Positions 43,286-53,985 of a stretch of DNA of 64,000 nucleotides are shown piece by piece. Where the stretch lies: NCBI RefSeq assembly GCF_000192745.1, contig NC_015259.1:2681001-2745000 (forward strand). The letters are read 5' to 3'. The stretch's first letter is position 1. Each line of letters opens with the position of its first letter. The translations under genes were made by a program, and so were the position numbers. The notes beneath the pieces are model-generated. The model ran no database searches, was not told the origin of the DNA, and saw only the letters and a list, made by a program, of their open reading frames with translations. The stretch is from Polymorphum gilvum SL003B-26A1 (lineage in GTDB: Bacteria; Pseudomonadota; Alphaproteobacteria; Rhizobiales; Stappiaceae).

Positions 43286-44311
43286 TCAAATCCGCAGGAT
43301 GCCGTCGTTAAGTTCCAGCTCGCGGATGCGTTTGTGCCAGGCGACAAGCTCTTTGTACCATTCGAGGGTAATGGTCTTGGGCGTGCGGTCGATCTTACCG
43401 CTGGACAGGGCCTCATAGACGTCGCGCGCTCCGTCGACGGCTGTATACATGGCCTTGAAGCCGAGCTTCTCGATCTTGTCGAAGGCCACCCGGTAGGAAC
43501 GATGGTCGGGGTCGCCGTACCATTCGATCCTGACGTCGTTGGGCAGCGTATCGGCGACGATCTGCGCCAGCGGGCCGAGCTGATAGTTGTTCTCGTCGGA
43601 GCCGACGTTGAAGATCTCGCCGTTGACCTTGTCGGCCGGCGCCGTGAGCATGAAGATCTGCGCGCGGGCCGTGTCCTTGACATGCACCATCGGCCGCCAC
43701 TGGGTTCCGTCGCGCATCAGCGGCAGGACCCCGGTCTTCCATGCGCCGTAGACCATGCCGTTGATCGCCAGATCGAAGCGCATGCGCGGACTATAGCCAT
43801 AGACGGTCGCCTGGCGCAGCACCACCACGACGAAATCGTCGCTGGCCAGCGGCAGCACACCGTGCTCGGCCATCTCGTTCGCCTTGGCATAGGTTGTCAG
43901 CGGATTGGTCGGCGTGGTTTCATCCGCGATCACCCCCGGTTCCTGGAAGCCATAGAGGCTGCAGGAGGACGGCAGGATGTAGCGTTTCACGCCGCATTTC
44001 TTCGCAAGGATCGCGGTGGCGACACGCGACTCGTGGTTGATTGCGTAGGTCTCGTCGCGGAATTCCTCGCCTGACGGATCGTTCGAAATGGCCACGAGAT
44101 CGATCACATAGTCGATGCCGTCCAACAGGTTTTCGCCGATCAGACGGGTATCGGTCTGAACCATTTCCAGGTTCGGATGCGCGCAAAGCAACTCTTTGCC
44201 GAAGAAGTAACGGTCGACGGCGCGAACCTGATAACCCTCTTCCAGCAGCATGGGAACCAGCGTCGTGCCGATGTAGCCGCCCGCTCCGGTTACGAGAACC
44301 TTTTTCATCAT
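43286..44311 (-). CDS. NAD-dependent sugar epimerase/dehydratase-like SDR with altered YxxxK
   Basis: A 341-residue extended SDR. The Rossmann motif GAGGYIG is at residues 9-15, and SSCSLYG supplies the serine region. At the catalytic site the sequence is Y141-A-K143-A-N145, so the lysine expected four residues after the tyrosine is Asn; a lysine at +2 is present. Downstream parts (VHVKDTARAQIFML; FNVGSDENNYQLGPLA) fit nucleotide-sugar enzymes. It could be an epimerase of a subfamily that uses another lysine, or a non-catalytic paralogue. ATG 44311 and 44308 are both possible starts. It precedes rmlD closely. Confidence 0.8.
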   Translation of the reverse strand: MMKKVLVTGAGGYIGTTLVPMLLEEGYQVRAVDRYFFGKELLCAHPNLEMVQTDTRLIGENLLDGIDYVIDLVAISNDPSGEEFRDETYAINHESRVATAILAKKCGVKRYILPSSCSLYGFQEPGVIADETTPTNPLTTYAKANEMAEHGVLPLASDDFVVVVLRQATVYGYSPRMRFDLAINGMVYGAWKTGVLPLMRDGTQWRPMVHVKDTARAQIFMLTAPADKVNGEIFNVGSDENNYQLGPLAQIVADTLPNDVRIEWYGDPDHRSYRVAFDKIEKLGFKAMYTAVDGARDVYEALSSGKIDRTPKTITLEWYKELVAWHKRIRELELNDGILRI

Positions 44312-44618
44312 TGCACTCCACTCGCGTTCGAAACCCGACAGGCAATGACGGGCGGCGATCGCAGAAGAAACGCTCGAAGCAGAAGAATGCCCAAGCCGCA
44401 GAATTGTTCGCCGGTGTCGCGCTGCTCTCGATTACTCTGCCAGAAGCAAGCCTGCCACAGCGAATGACGCATCGTGATAACGGTCTTTGGCAACGCCGTC
44501 CAGAGGCAAGCCCATGACCACAGGCCGGCTCGAATTCGAGATGTTTGACGGCCCCGGGAGGTGTCGCATGCGCCAAGATCAAAGTCTGTTCGGCGCTTCT
44601 GCGGCCCGCGCCCGGGAT
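44312..44618. other. Intergenic region between rmlC and the SDR gene
   Basis: A 307-bp gap between two minus-strand genes. No gene, clear promoter or strong hairpin is visible. It is long enough to allow a separate promoter for the SDR-rmlD-rmlA group. Confidence 0.35.
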
Positions 44619-45182
44619 TCAGTCGAACAGGTCTGCGACATCCTTGAGGAACGGCTGCTTCGCGTCCTTGTCGGACAGGATCACCTTGTCTTCAGAGATC
44701 GGCCAGTCGATGGCAAGTTCCGGGTCGTTCCAGCGAATACCGAAGTCGTGGCTGGGCGCATAGTAGTTCGACACCTTGTAGAGCAGTTCGGTGTGCGGCT
44801 CCAGGGTGAGGATGGCGTGGGCGAAGCCGGCCGGGACCAGGATCTGGTTCCATGCCTCCGCCGATATCTCGGCCGAAACCCATTTGCCGAAGGTCGGCGA
44901 GGAACGGCGCAGGTCCACGGCGACGTCGAGGATTCGACCACGCAAGACCCGGACGAGCTTGTCCTGGGCATGCGGCGCCCCCTGATAGTGCAACCCGCGC
45001 AAGGTGCCGGGTTCCGCCGAGTAGGAATGATTGTCCTGAACGAACCGAAGATCGATTCCGGCATCGGCAAAGGCACGGGCGTTGTAGGTCTCGGAGAAAA
45101 AGCCGCGATGATCGCCGAATTTCTTCGGCTCGATGACCAGAACGTCGGGAATGGCAAGCGGCGTGATCTTCAGGTTCGACAT
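44619..45182 (-). CDS. rmlC: dTDP-4-dehydrorhamnose 3,5-epimerase RmlC
   Basis: A 187-residue cupin-fold epimerase. Diagnostic stretches are DHRGFFSETY, TLRGLHYQ with the catalytic histidine, DVAVDLRRSSPTFG and PAGFAHAILTLEP. The length is standard. It converts dTDP-4-keto-6-deoxyglucose to the L-configured sugar. It lies upstream of the SDR-rmlD-rmlA genes on the same strand. Its substrate needs RmlB, which is not in the window. Confidence 0.93.
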   Translation of the reverse strand: MSNLKITPLAIPDVLVIEPKKFGDHRGFFSETYNARAFADAGIDLRFVQDNHSYSAEPGTLRGLHYQGAPHAQDKLVRVLRGRILDVAVDLRRSSPTFGKWVSAEISAEAWNQILVPAGFAHAILTLEPHTELLYKVSNYYAPSHDFGIRWNDPELAIDWPISEDKVILSDKDAKQPFLKDVADLFD

Positions 45183-46669
<1,487 letters not shown>

Positions 46670-46730
46670 GCAGGAACGGACGGGACGGAGACCGACGCCG
46701 AGGATGGATCGCCAATGACCGCGGGGCATC

Positions 46731-47711
46731 ATGGTGCGTAAGATACTCGTGACCGGAGCAGACGGCTTCGTCGGCAGGCATCTTTGCAGGCGGCTGGAGT
46801 CGGGACCCGGCGCAGGGGCCTTCGAGGTTATCCGGACGGCCAAGATGCCGGTCGATGCTTCTCTCGCCTTCGACCTCGAGAATCCGGCCAGCGTCGAAGC
46901 CGCCGTTGCGGCAAGCCGACCCGATGCGGTGATTCATCTGGCGGCAATCTCGACCGCCTATCTGACCGACGGCACATCGGAGCGGGTCTGGCGGGTCAAC
47001 TACGAGGGCACTGCGGCGCTCGCGGCCGCCCTCCGTCGCCATGTTCCCGGCGCCGGGCTGATCTTCGCCTCGTCCGCCGAGGTGTATGGCGCCAGCCTTA
47101 GGGACGGCCAGCCCAAACGCGAAACCGATCCGGTCGCTCCCGAGAGTGCCTATGCGAAATCCAAGCTCGCGGCCGAACTCATGCTCGAGGCGACGCTGGC
47201 ACAGGTTTCTCCTGTCGTCGCGCTGCGCCTGTTCAACCACGTCGGACCTGGACAAGACGAACGCTTTGCCCTGCCCGCCTTCGCAGCGCAGATAGCGCGC
47301 ATCGAAAAGGGCGCCTCGACGCCTGTCATCAAGGTTGGAAACCTGTCTGCCAAACGCGACTTCCTCGACGTGGTCGACGTGATCGAGGTATACCGCCGTG
47401 TCCTGGACCTGCTGCAAGCCCCTGCCGGCTACCAGCTCTTCAATGTATCGTCCGGCAAACCCCGCGAGATCAGCGAACTTCTGGACAAGATGATTGCCTT
47501 AAGTTCCGTGCCGATCACGCGCGAGGTCGACCCCGACCGCCTGCGCGACATCAACATTCCGGTTTCCTGCGGAAACTCCGAGAAAATCCGCGCTGTGATC
47601 GACTGGAGTCCGCGCGTCAACATCGACGAAACGCTGATCGAGATCCTCGACTACTGGAGAAACCGCATTCCCCCCGTTGGACAGGAGGACCCCACACAAC
47701 GAATGCAGTGA
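46731..47711 (+). CDS. rmd: GDP-6-deoxy-4-keto-D-mannose reductase-like SDR (Rmd-like)
   Basis: A 326-residue extended SDR. The cofactor motif is G9-ADG12-FVG15, FASSAEVYG gives the serine region and Y141-AKS-K145 is intact. The central SAYAKSKLAAELML and LRLFNHVGPGQ are typical of Rmd. With gmd directly upstream the likely product is GDP-D-rhamnose. GDP-fucose synthase (WcaG) is an alternative, but the motifs fit Rmd better. Confidence 0.83.
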   Translation: MVRKILVTGADGFVGRHLCRRLESGPGAGAFEVIRTAKMPVDASLAFDLENPASVEAAVAASRPDAVIHLAAISTAYLTDGTSERVWRVNYEGTAALAAALRRHVPGAGLIFASSAEVYGASLRDGQPKRETDPVAPESAYAKSKLAAELMLEATLAQVSPVVALRLFNHVGPGQDERFALPAFAAQIARIEKGASTPVIKVGNLSAKRDFLDVVDVIEVYRRVLDLLQAPAGYQLFNVSSGKPREISELLDKMIALSSVPITREVDPDRLRDINIPVSCGNSEKIRAVIDWSPRVNIDETLIEILDYWRNRIPPVGQEDPTQRMQ

Positions 47712-47804
47712 TCCCCGCTGCCGGTGGGAGTCGCCGATGGCCGACGCTCTCGCACCTATCCGACCTCCTCCACACCGATCCTCCTGCTGGGAAGGTTTGC
47801 CACA

Positions 47805-50444
47805 ATGAAGCTGCTCTACTACTGCGATGCGACCCGTCGCTCGAAGGCCCGCTCCGGAATCCATCGCGTCATCGTGGAAGCCGGTCGTGCGCTTGAGGGC
47901 ATGGCGGATGTCGATTTCGTGGTGTGGGACGACCTGCAGGGGCAATTGCGCTATGCGAACGAGCACGACTTGCAGGCCGTGTTCGTCGATACCGACTTCG
48001 TCGCCTCGCTGAAGGTCAATCCCAATGCGGGCCGGGTCTCGTACCGGTTCGGAGAGACGGTGGCGAATCCTGGGGCGACTTGGCTTCTGTATCCGGAAAT
48101 CGCCTACCACACCGACAACGGCAACGAGCGCTATTCCCGCATTCTGGCACAATGCAGGGACTACCGCATTCCCGTCGCCTCGGTCCTCTATGACGTCATC
48201 CCGATCTCGGAGCCGGGATACGACGACATCCGCCAGGCCCACACCGAGTACGTCAAATACCTGTGCGGCAGCGACGCCATCCTGCCGATTTCCACCTATT
48301 CGGGCGAGACGCTGATCGACTGGCTGCGGCAGGAAAAGGCCATTGCAACCGACGCTGAGGCCGCTCTGCGGGCCGCGATCCATCCGGTCCGCCTGGGCGA
48401 GATCCGGGCCGAGGACCTGCGACCGCTGACGCGGCGGGTGGCTGCCGATGACGGCGCGCCGCTACGCATCATCTCGGTCGGCACGATCGAACCGCGCAAG
48501 CAACAGACCCGCTTTCTGCGCGTGCTGAACGAGCTCGCCACCCGCCATCCGCGCCTGCGCGAGGCCAGGGTCGACCTGTTCGGATCGCTGCATCCGGCCT
48601 GCGCTGCCGATCTCTCCGCTGCGGTCGCCGCCAACCGCAACATCGTGCATCACGGCTATTCGACCGACAGCGAAATCCGGGACTGTTACGCATCAGCCGA
48701 CTTCTCGTTCTTCGTCTCCAAGAGCGAGGGCTTCGGGCTTCCGATCGTGGAGAGCCTGCGTAACGGCGTGCCATGCCTGTGCGCCGACTTCGGCGCCATG
48801 GCGGAGGTCGCCGAGGGCGGCGGCTGTCACATGGTCGACGTCACCCGCGACGAGGCGATCGCTGCCGGCCTCCTGAAACTTGCCGAGGATGCCGACTACC
48901 GTGGCCGGCTGCGCGACGAAGCAGCCGGACGGCATGCGGTCACCTGGACCGACTATGCGAGGGCGGTGCTCGATCGGCTCGAAGCTCTCAACGCGGCGCG
49001 CGATGCCGACCGCGAACGCTGCGTGCGCGCACTGTGCACCGAAACGCGCGCGCGCACGGCGACCGGCATCAACGTGGAGCTCGACACGGCGATCGTTTGC
49101 CGTCCGGATGCGGCAGCCACGCCCGACCTCGCCGCCGGACTCGTGCGCGGCGTCCTGCTCGACACCATACCCCCGACCGATGCGGTCGCAGGAATTGCCG
49201 GCTATGACAGCTGCGCTGTCGCCTCCGCCGAGATCCGCGATGGCCTGTATCGGGCCTGGGGCCAGGATGCGGCCGGAATGCTGCCGCCCCGAATCCTGGT
49301 GCCCGAGACGTCGGTCGCGGCGGCGTTGCGTGAACAGCTTGCCCGCACGCTGGTCGACCGCGCAGGCGATATTGCACGCTTGCGCATGATCGCGGCACGC
49401 GAGGCCATGTTCGGCCAACTCGGCCGCACGCTGACAGCGCCCCTCGCGCCGCGCAAGCCGGCACTGGCGATCGTCATCTCGACCTACAACCGGGCAGCCT
49501 TCGTCGCCATGAACGTCGAATGGCTGCTGGAAATCACCGCTCCGCACGGCGACGACATACGCGTCATCGTGATCGACAACGCCTCGACAGACGATACGTT
49601 GGACCGGCTGCAGCGTTTTGCGGGCAATCCGCATCTCCAGGTCCGGCGCAACAACGCAAATACGGGCATGCTGGGCAACCTAAACGTCTGCTCGCAACTG
49701 GAGGAGGCGCGCCATGTGTGGATCACGGGCGATGATGACTTCATCCAGCCCGACGTCCTTGCCAAAGTGCTCGCGGCGGTGAAGGCCGATCCCGAACTGC
49801 CGGTCGCCATCACCAATTTCGGTGTCTACCACCGCTTCCAGCCGGGCGAATTCGACAAGCCGGAGAACTACGCCAAGGAGGCGACGCTGCTCGCGCCGAA
49901 ATGTCTCCCGGACGGCCGCTATTGGGTACGAACGATCGCCGAGCAGCACGACAACCTGTTCACCGCTGTCTATCCGATCGTCTGGCGGTCCGACATCCTC
50001 GCGGCGTGCTTCAACTACCCCTTCACCGGCATTCCCTTCGCCGATCTCGTCGAATGCGTGCCGACGACGAAGCAGTTGCTGGAGTCCTATTCCTTCGTCG
50101 AGGCGGCCTGGTTCGCCGACATGGGAACCGTGGGCAACGCCCACAACAGCTGGACCCGGCACCGGCCGCGCTGGCACGGACTGATCATGCCGCAGGTGCT
50201 GGAACTGGCCCGCGACGTCGGCGTCGACGCGCGCATCCTGCACGATTGGTCGAAGGTGCACGTCCGCCTGTATGACGAGGCGATCGGCATTGCTCAGGCT
50301 TCCGACCTTCTGGTGCATCTCGACGAGGAGGACCTCGAGGTGCCGCTAAGGGTGTTCGGAACGCAACTCGCGATTCCGGACACGGTGCGACGGTTCAAGG
50401 ACACGCGGCAACTGATCGACTGGTGGGGCTCAAATGACAAGTGA
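47805..50444 (+). CDS. Two-domain glycosyltransferase: GT4 plus GT2 fusion
   Basis: An 879-residue protein. Residues 1 to about 410 form a GT4 GT-B unit (DATRRSKARSGIHRVIVEAG; SVGTIEPRKQQTRFL; SEGFGLPIVESLRNGVPCLCAD). Residues from about 550 to 790 form a GT2 GT-A unit (LAIVISTYNRAAFVAMNVEW, with the acidic metal motif D643-D644-D645 in TGDDDFI). The start at 47805 is chosen for GGGAAGG upstream and the clean MKLLYYCD strand. A fusion of inverting and retaining enzymes suggests that one polypeptide makes two successive linkages. It overlaps the next glycosyltransferase by 11 bp. Confidence 0.88.
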   Translation: MKLLYYCDATRRSKARSGIHRVIVEAGRALEGMADVDFVVWDDLQGQLRYANEHDLQAVFVDTDFVASLKVNPNAGRVSYRFGETVANPGATWLLYPEIAYHTDNGNERYSRILAQCRDYRIPVASVLYDVIPISEPGYDDIRQAHTEYVKYLCGSDAILPISTYSGETLIDWLRQEKAIATDAEAALRAAIHPVRLGEIRAEDLRPLTRRVAADDGAPLRIISVGTIEPRKQQTRFLRVLNELATRHPRLREARVDLFGSLHPACAADLSAAVAANRNIVHHGYSTDSEIRDCYASADFSFFVSKSEGFGLPIVESLRNGVPCLCADFGAMAEVAEGGGCHMVDVTRDEAIAAGLLKLAEDADYRGRLRDEAAGRHAVTWTDYARAVLDRLEALNAARDADRERCVRALCTETRARTATGINVELDTAIVCRPDAAATPDLAAGLVRGVLLDTIPPTDAVAGIAGYDSCAVASAEIRDGLYRAWGQDAAGMLPPRILVPETSVAAALREQLARTLVDRAGDIARLRMIAAREAMFGQLGRTLTAPLAPRKPALAIVISTYNRAAFVAMNVEWLLEITAPHGDDIRVIVIDNASTDDTLDRLQRFAGNPHLQVRRNNANTGMLGNLNVCSQLEEARHVWITGDDDFIQPDVLAKVLAAVKADPELPVAITNFGVYHRFQPGEFDKPENYAKEATLLAPKCLPDGRYWVRTIAEQHDNLFTAVYPIVWRSDILAACFNYPFTGIPFADLVECVPTTKQLLESYSFVEAAWFADMGTVGNAHNSWTRHRPRWHGLIMPQVLELARDVGVDARILHDWSKVHVRLYDEAIGIAQASDLLVHLDEEDLEVPLRVFGTQLAIPDTVRRFKDTRQLIDWWGSNDK

Positions 50445-52320
50445 TCCGGTGCGCAAGAAAATTTCCTTCTGGCTCGGCGCCGCCCGTCTCCTGGTCCCTG
50501 CCCTACGTAAGCACGGCGTGCGGGAAGTCGTCCGCTTCCTCTGGTCGAACCTCACATCCAACAAGCTGGAAGCCGGCATCGGGCGCTACATGGCCGAACA
50601 GTCCGGCCTGTCGCGACCGCCGAACGTCGGGGCACCGCAGGGACACCTGCCGAAGTCGGCTTCCCCGCAGAGTGCACCGGCCGGTTTCGTCCTCGACCTC
50701 GCCGGCCTCGGCGCCCATATCGCGCGCTGGCACAAGGCGACCAGCAAGCGCGGGGGTAAGGGCGATGCCGTTCCCGAGGCGTTACCCGACCTCACCTTCG
50801 TCGTCAGTGCCGAGGCCGACGAGCAGACCGCCGCACGGCTTGCCGCCACGCTCGGCGCCATCGGGCGTCTCGACGACCTGAATCGCCGACGCGTCCGGGT
50901 CGCGGTGCTCGCTCCGGCCGCCGCTGTCGATGCCGCGCTCGCCGACGTGCCCAGTGCCCTCGACGGCGCCGTCGAAGGCCTCGAGGATTTCGACGCGCTC
51001 GCCGCCCGGCTCGACGACGATGATCGCGTGCTGCACCTGTTTGCCGGCGACACGCTCTACGGAACGGCCTTAACGGTGCTCGACGACGCCGACGCCTGGT
51101 CGGCCAAGCTCGTCGGCTTCGACGGCTACTGGCTCGGCCCGGACAACCTCTACCGCCTGGCGCTGCAGCTCGCCGCCGACCTTGTGCATCTCTACAACTG
51201 CGACTGCCTGTACTCGCGCTTCGCCGTCCGTGGCTCGACGCTCAAGGCGGCGATCTCCCGATGCACGGACGAGGGCGACGCGGCGCTTCCCATGCCCTAC
51301 CGGATCCTGCGGCGCATCGCTCGCAGCCTGATCGAGACGGGTCGGGAGCGCGACTTCGTCCACCTTCCGGTCACCCTTGTCGAGATTCACGATCTGCCGG
51401 ACCGGCTCGCGCGCGAGAGGCGTGCGGTCGCGTTGGGGGGGAGGCCTTTCGGTTTTCCGTTCGCGACGGGCACGGCCCGCGGCGCCAGCGACAAGCTGGG
51501 CAGCGTCTCGGTCGTCATCGCCACCAAGAGCCGTGGCAACCTGCTGCGCGCGCTGGTCGACGGACTGATCCGCAATCCGGTCGTCGGCAAGGTCGTCATC
51601 ATCGCCAACGGCGTCGAGAACCTGGCGACGATCTCGACCCTGAACTGGGCGGCGGCGCAGGAGCAGGTTGAGGTCGTTCGCTACGACCAACCGTTCAATT
51701 TCTCGCGGATGAACAACATCGGCGCCAGCCTGTGCGACACGCCCTATGTTCTGTTCCTCAACGACGACATCGTGCTGCTGCGCGACGACTGGCTGGACGA
51801 ACTGCTCAAGCCGTTCGACGACGCGACCACCGCCGCTGCGGGAATGCTGCTGCTCTATCCGAACGAGTCCGTACAGCACGCCGGCATGTTCCTCGGCTTC
51901 CACAACTGCGCCGGTCATCTTCTGCGTCACGCGACGCTCCCGGAAGGCGACTACGGTTTTCTCGGCATCGCGCCGCGGCAGGTGTCGACAGTGACGGGCG
52001 CCGCGCTCATGGTCGACCATGCCAAGTTCCGCTCAGTCAACGGCTTCGACGAGCAACTCGCCCACTACATCCAGGACGTCGACCTGTGCCTGCGTTTCGG
52101 CGCCAACAGCTGGCGCGTCGTCTACCAGCCCGGCGCGCGGGCCGTGCATATGGAATCGATTACCATCCTGGAACAAAAGTTCTCCGACCGCGTGCTTGAG
52201 CAGCGCGGCAACGAACATCAGCGCTTCATGAAGCGCTGGGGCGACACCATCTACCGCGATCCGTGGTTCTCGCCGGCCATCAGCTATCAGGACGAGAGCC
52301 TGAGGACGCTCAGAACCTGA
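50434..52320 (+). CDS. Glycosyltransferase family 2 with a large N-terminal region
   Basis: A 628-residue protein. Residues from about 355 to 600 form a GT2 domain: SVSVVIATKSRGNLLRALVDG, the metal-binding DD at 444-445 in LFLNDDIVLL, GMLLLYPNESVQHAG and the catalytic region YIQDVDLCLRFG. The first 350 residues are not a standard glycosyltransferase domain but are found before rhamnosyltransferase-like GT2 enzymes; they include several FD/DDD clusters. The ATG lies in the tail of the GT4-GT2 gene, so translation is coupled. It is probably a chain-elongating enzyme of the polysaccharide. Confidence 0.85.
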   Translation: MTSDPVRKKISFWLGAARLLVPALRKHGVREVVRFLWSNLTSNKLEAGIGRYMAEQSGLSRPPNVGAPQGHLPKSASPQSAPAGFVLDLAGLGAHIARWHKATSKRGGKGDAVPEALPDLTFVVSAEADEQTAARLAATLGAIGRLDDLNRRRVRVAVLAPAAAVDAALADVPSALDGAVEGLEDFDALAARLDDDDRVLHLFAGDTLYGTALTVLDDADAWSAKLVGFDGYWLGPDNLYRLALQLAADLVHLYNCDCLYSRFAVRGSTLKAAISRCTDEGDAALPMPYRILRRIARSLIETGRERDFVHLPVTLVEIHDLPDRLARERRAVALGGRPFGFPFATGTARGASDKLGSVSVVIATKSRGNLLRALVDGLIRNPVVGKVVIIANGVENLATISTLNWAAAQEQVEVVRYDQPFNFSRMNNIGASLCDTPYVLFLNDDIVLLRDDWLDELLKPFDDATTAAAGMLLLYPNESVQHAGMFLGFHNCAGHLLRHATLPEGDYGFLGIAPRQVSTVTGAALMVDHAKFRSVNGFDEQLAHYIQDVDLCLRFGANSWRVVYQPGARAVHMESITILEQKFSDRVLEQRGNEHQRFMKRWGDTIYRDPWFSPAISYQDESLRTLRT

Positions 52321-52685
52321 AGGGACTTGCGCGACGCCAAGCCAGGCGCGCCGTTGGGGCCACGAACCGGGGCTTTTCGGAAGCGAGGGGAGTATTGCGA
52401 AACATGGGCAATGTGTTTACGACCTGTCGAAACGGTCACGGCGATCGCCCTTGCGGTGGCTAGCATTTGTTTTGCGACGGCATCGGGCGCTGTCGCGCCG
52501 ATGCAGGCCATGCACAGCCGGCGAAGTCTCGCCTTTCGGTGAGGCGTCGGCTGCTCTGCTGCCAGACATGACATCCAGCGGGCCCGACCGGGTCGGGCCT
52601 CGAATTCAACGTCCAGGTTCCCGTCAGATCGTCGGGGTTTGTCGCGAGCCAGAGACATGGTGCGTTTCACTCGGGAAGGTCCCTT
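52321..52685. other. Intergenic region before the C-methyltransferase gene, with a hairpin
   Basis: A 365-bp gap. GGCCCGACC (52581-52589) and GGTCGGGCC (52591-52599) form a strong inverted repeat that could end the glycosyltransferase transcript. The 85 bp after it may contain the next promoter. No gene is supported in between. Confidence 0.45.
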
Positions 52686-53924
52686 ATGAGCACTTACAGA
52701 GCAATTGAGAAATGTCGGATCGGCGGAACGAACAACCTGGTCTCGGTGCTCAATCTGGGCAAGCAGGCGCTGACCGGCGTGTTTCCGACCTCAGCGGACG
52801 TTCCGGTTACCGAAGGGCCGCTTGAACTGGTCTGGTGCCCCGACAGCGGCCTGCTGCAGTTGCGCCACTCGTTCGATCCGTCGGAAATGTACGGCGAGAA
52901 CTACGGCTACCGTTCGGGTCTGAACCAGTCGATGGTCGATCACCTGACAGCAAAGATCCACTACCTTGAGCGCATGACGGACCTTCAGCCGGGTGCGACC
53001 GTGCTCGACATCGGCAGCAACGACTGCACCAGCCTGAAGGCTTATCGGACGGCCGGCATCAACCGCATCGGTATCGACCCGACCGGTGCCAAGTTTGCGA
53101 GTTTCTACCCCCCCGAGGTGAAGCTCGTCCCCGACTTCTTCAGCGCGAAGGCGTTCCGCTCGGCGACCGACAAGGACGCCGACATCGTCACCTCAATCGC
53201 AATGTTCTACGATCTTGAGGATCCGATCAGCTTCGCCCGCGAGATCGCCAGCATCCTGTCGAAAAAGGGCGTCTGGCACTTCGAGCAGAGCTACATGCCC
53301 TCGATGCTGCGATTGAACTCTTACGATACGATCTGTCACGAGCACCTGGAATACTATTCCCTGGGCGCGGTCCAGTTCATCCTCAAGGCGGCCGGCCTCA
53401 AGCTGATCGACGTGGCCATGAACGCCGTCAACGGCGGCAGCTTCGCCGTCACCGCTGCGCGCGAGGACAACACGACGCTGAAGCCCAATTCGGCCGTCAT
53501 CGACTGGCTGCTCGGACAGGAGGATCGCATGGGGCTCAACACGCCCCGCCCCTACCGGGAGTTCGAGGAGCGCGTATTCCGGCACGGCCAGGACCTGACG
53601 CGGCTGATCAAGTCGCTGGTCGCCGACGGCAAGAAGGTGTTCGGCTACGGCGCCTCGACCAAGGGCAACGTAGTGCTGCAGTTCTGCAAGCTGACCGCAG
53701 CCGAGATCCCGTTTATCGCCGAGGTGAACGAGGAGAAGTTCGGCCGGGTCACGCCGGGTACCCATATCCCGATCATTTCGGAAACCGAGGCGCGCGCCAT
53801 GAAGCCGGACTATTTCCTGGTCCTGCCCTGGCACTTCAAGGACGGCATTCTGCGCCGCGAGAAGGAGTTCCTCAACAGCGGCGGCAAATTCATCTTTCCG
53901 TTCCCGGAAATCGAGATCGTCTGA
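52686..53924 (+). CDS. Sugar C-methyltransferase-like protein
   Basis: A 412-residue protein of the NDP-hexose C-methyltransferase type: an N-terminal zinc-binding-like domain, a SAM domain (ATVLDIGSNDCTSLKAYR) and the C-terminal domain (GYGASTKGNVVLQFCKL). Members methylate carbon 3 or 5 of a dTDP-4-keto-6-deoxyhexose. The Zn-binding pairs are altered: canonical CxxCG is CRIGG near residue 10, and the second CxxCGL is CPDSGL near residue 58, so each pair keeps only one Cys. The SAM part looks intact. It is alone, with a hairpin after it. Confidence 0.83.
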   Translation: MSTYRAIEKCRIGGTNNLVSVLNLGKQALTGVFPTSADVPVTEGPLELVWCPDSGLLQLRHSFDPSEMYGENYGYRSGLNQSMVDHLTAKIHYLERMTDLQPGATVLDIGSNDCTSLKAYRTAGINRIGIDPTGAKFASFYPPEVKLVPDFFSAKAFRSATDKDADIVTSIAMFYDLEDPISFAREIASILSKKGVWHFEQSYMPSMLRLNSYDTICHEHLEYYSLGAVQFILKAAGLKLIDVAMNAVNGGSFAVTAAREDNTTLKPNSAVIDWLLGQEDRMGLNTPRPYREFEERVFRHGQDLTRLIKSLVADGKKVFGYGASTKGNVVLQFCKLTAAEIPFIAEVNEEKFGRVTPGTHIPIISETEARAMKPDYFLVLPWHFKDGILRREKEFLNSGGKFIFPFPEIEIV

Positions 53925-53930
53925 TATCGG

Positions 53931-53952
53931 ACGCCGCCCCACGGGGCGGCGT
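53931..53952 (+). terminator. Terminator after the C-methyltransferase gene
   Basis: ACGCCGCCC, loop CACG, GGGCGGCGT followed by TCTCGTCT is a 9-bp GC-rich stem starting 7 bp after the stop. The T-rich tail is short but present. The convergent universal stress protein gene begins its end 33 bp further on. Confidence 0.7.
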
Positions 53953-53985
53953 TCTCGTCTCGGCATTCCTTCGGCGGCCGCCCGC

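Noticed and set aside
46731-47711. GDP-L-fucose synthase (WcaG)
   Set aside because: The sequence looks closer to Rmd-type reductases, though a search would be needed to exclude it fully.
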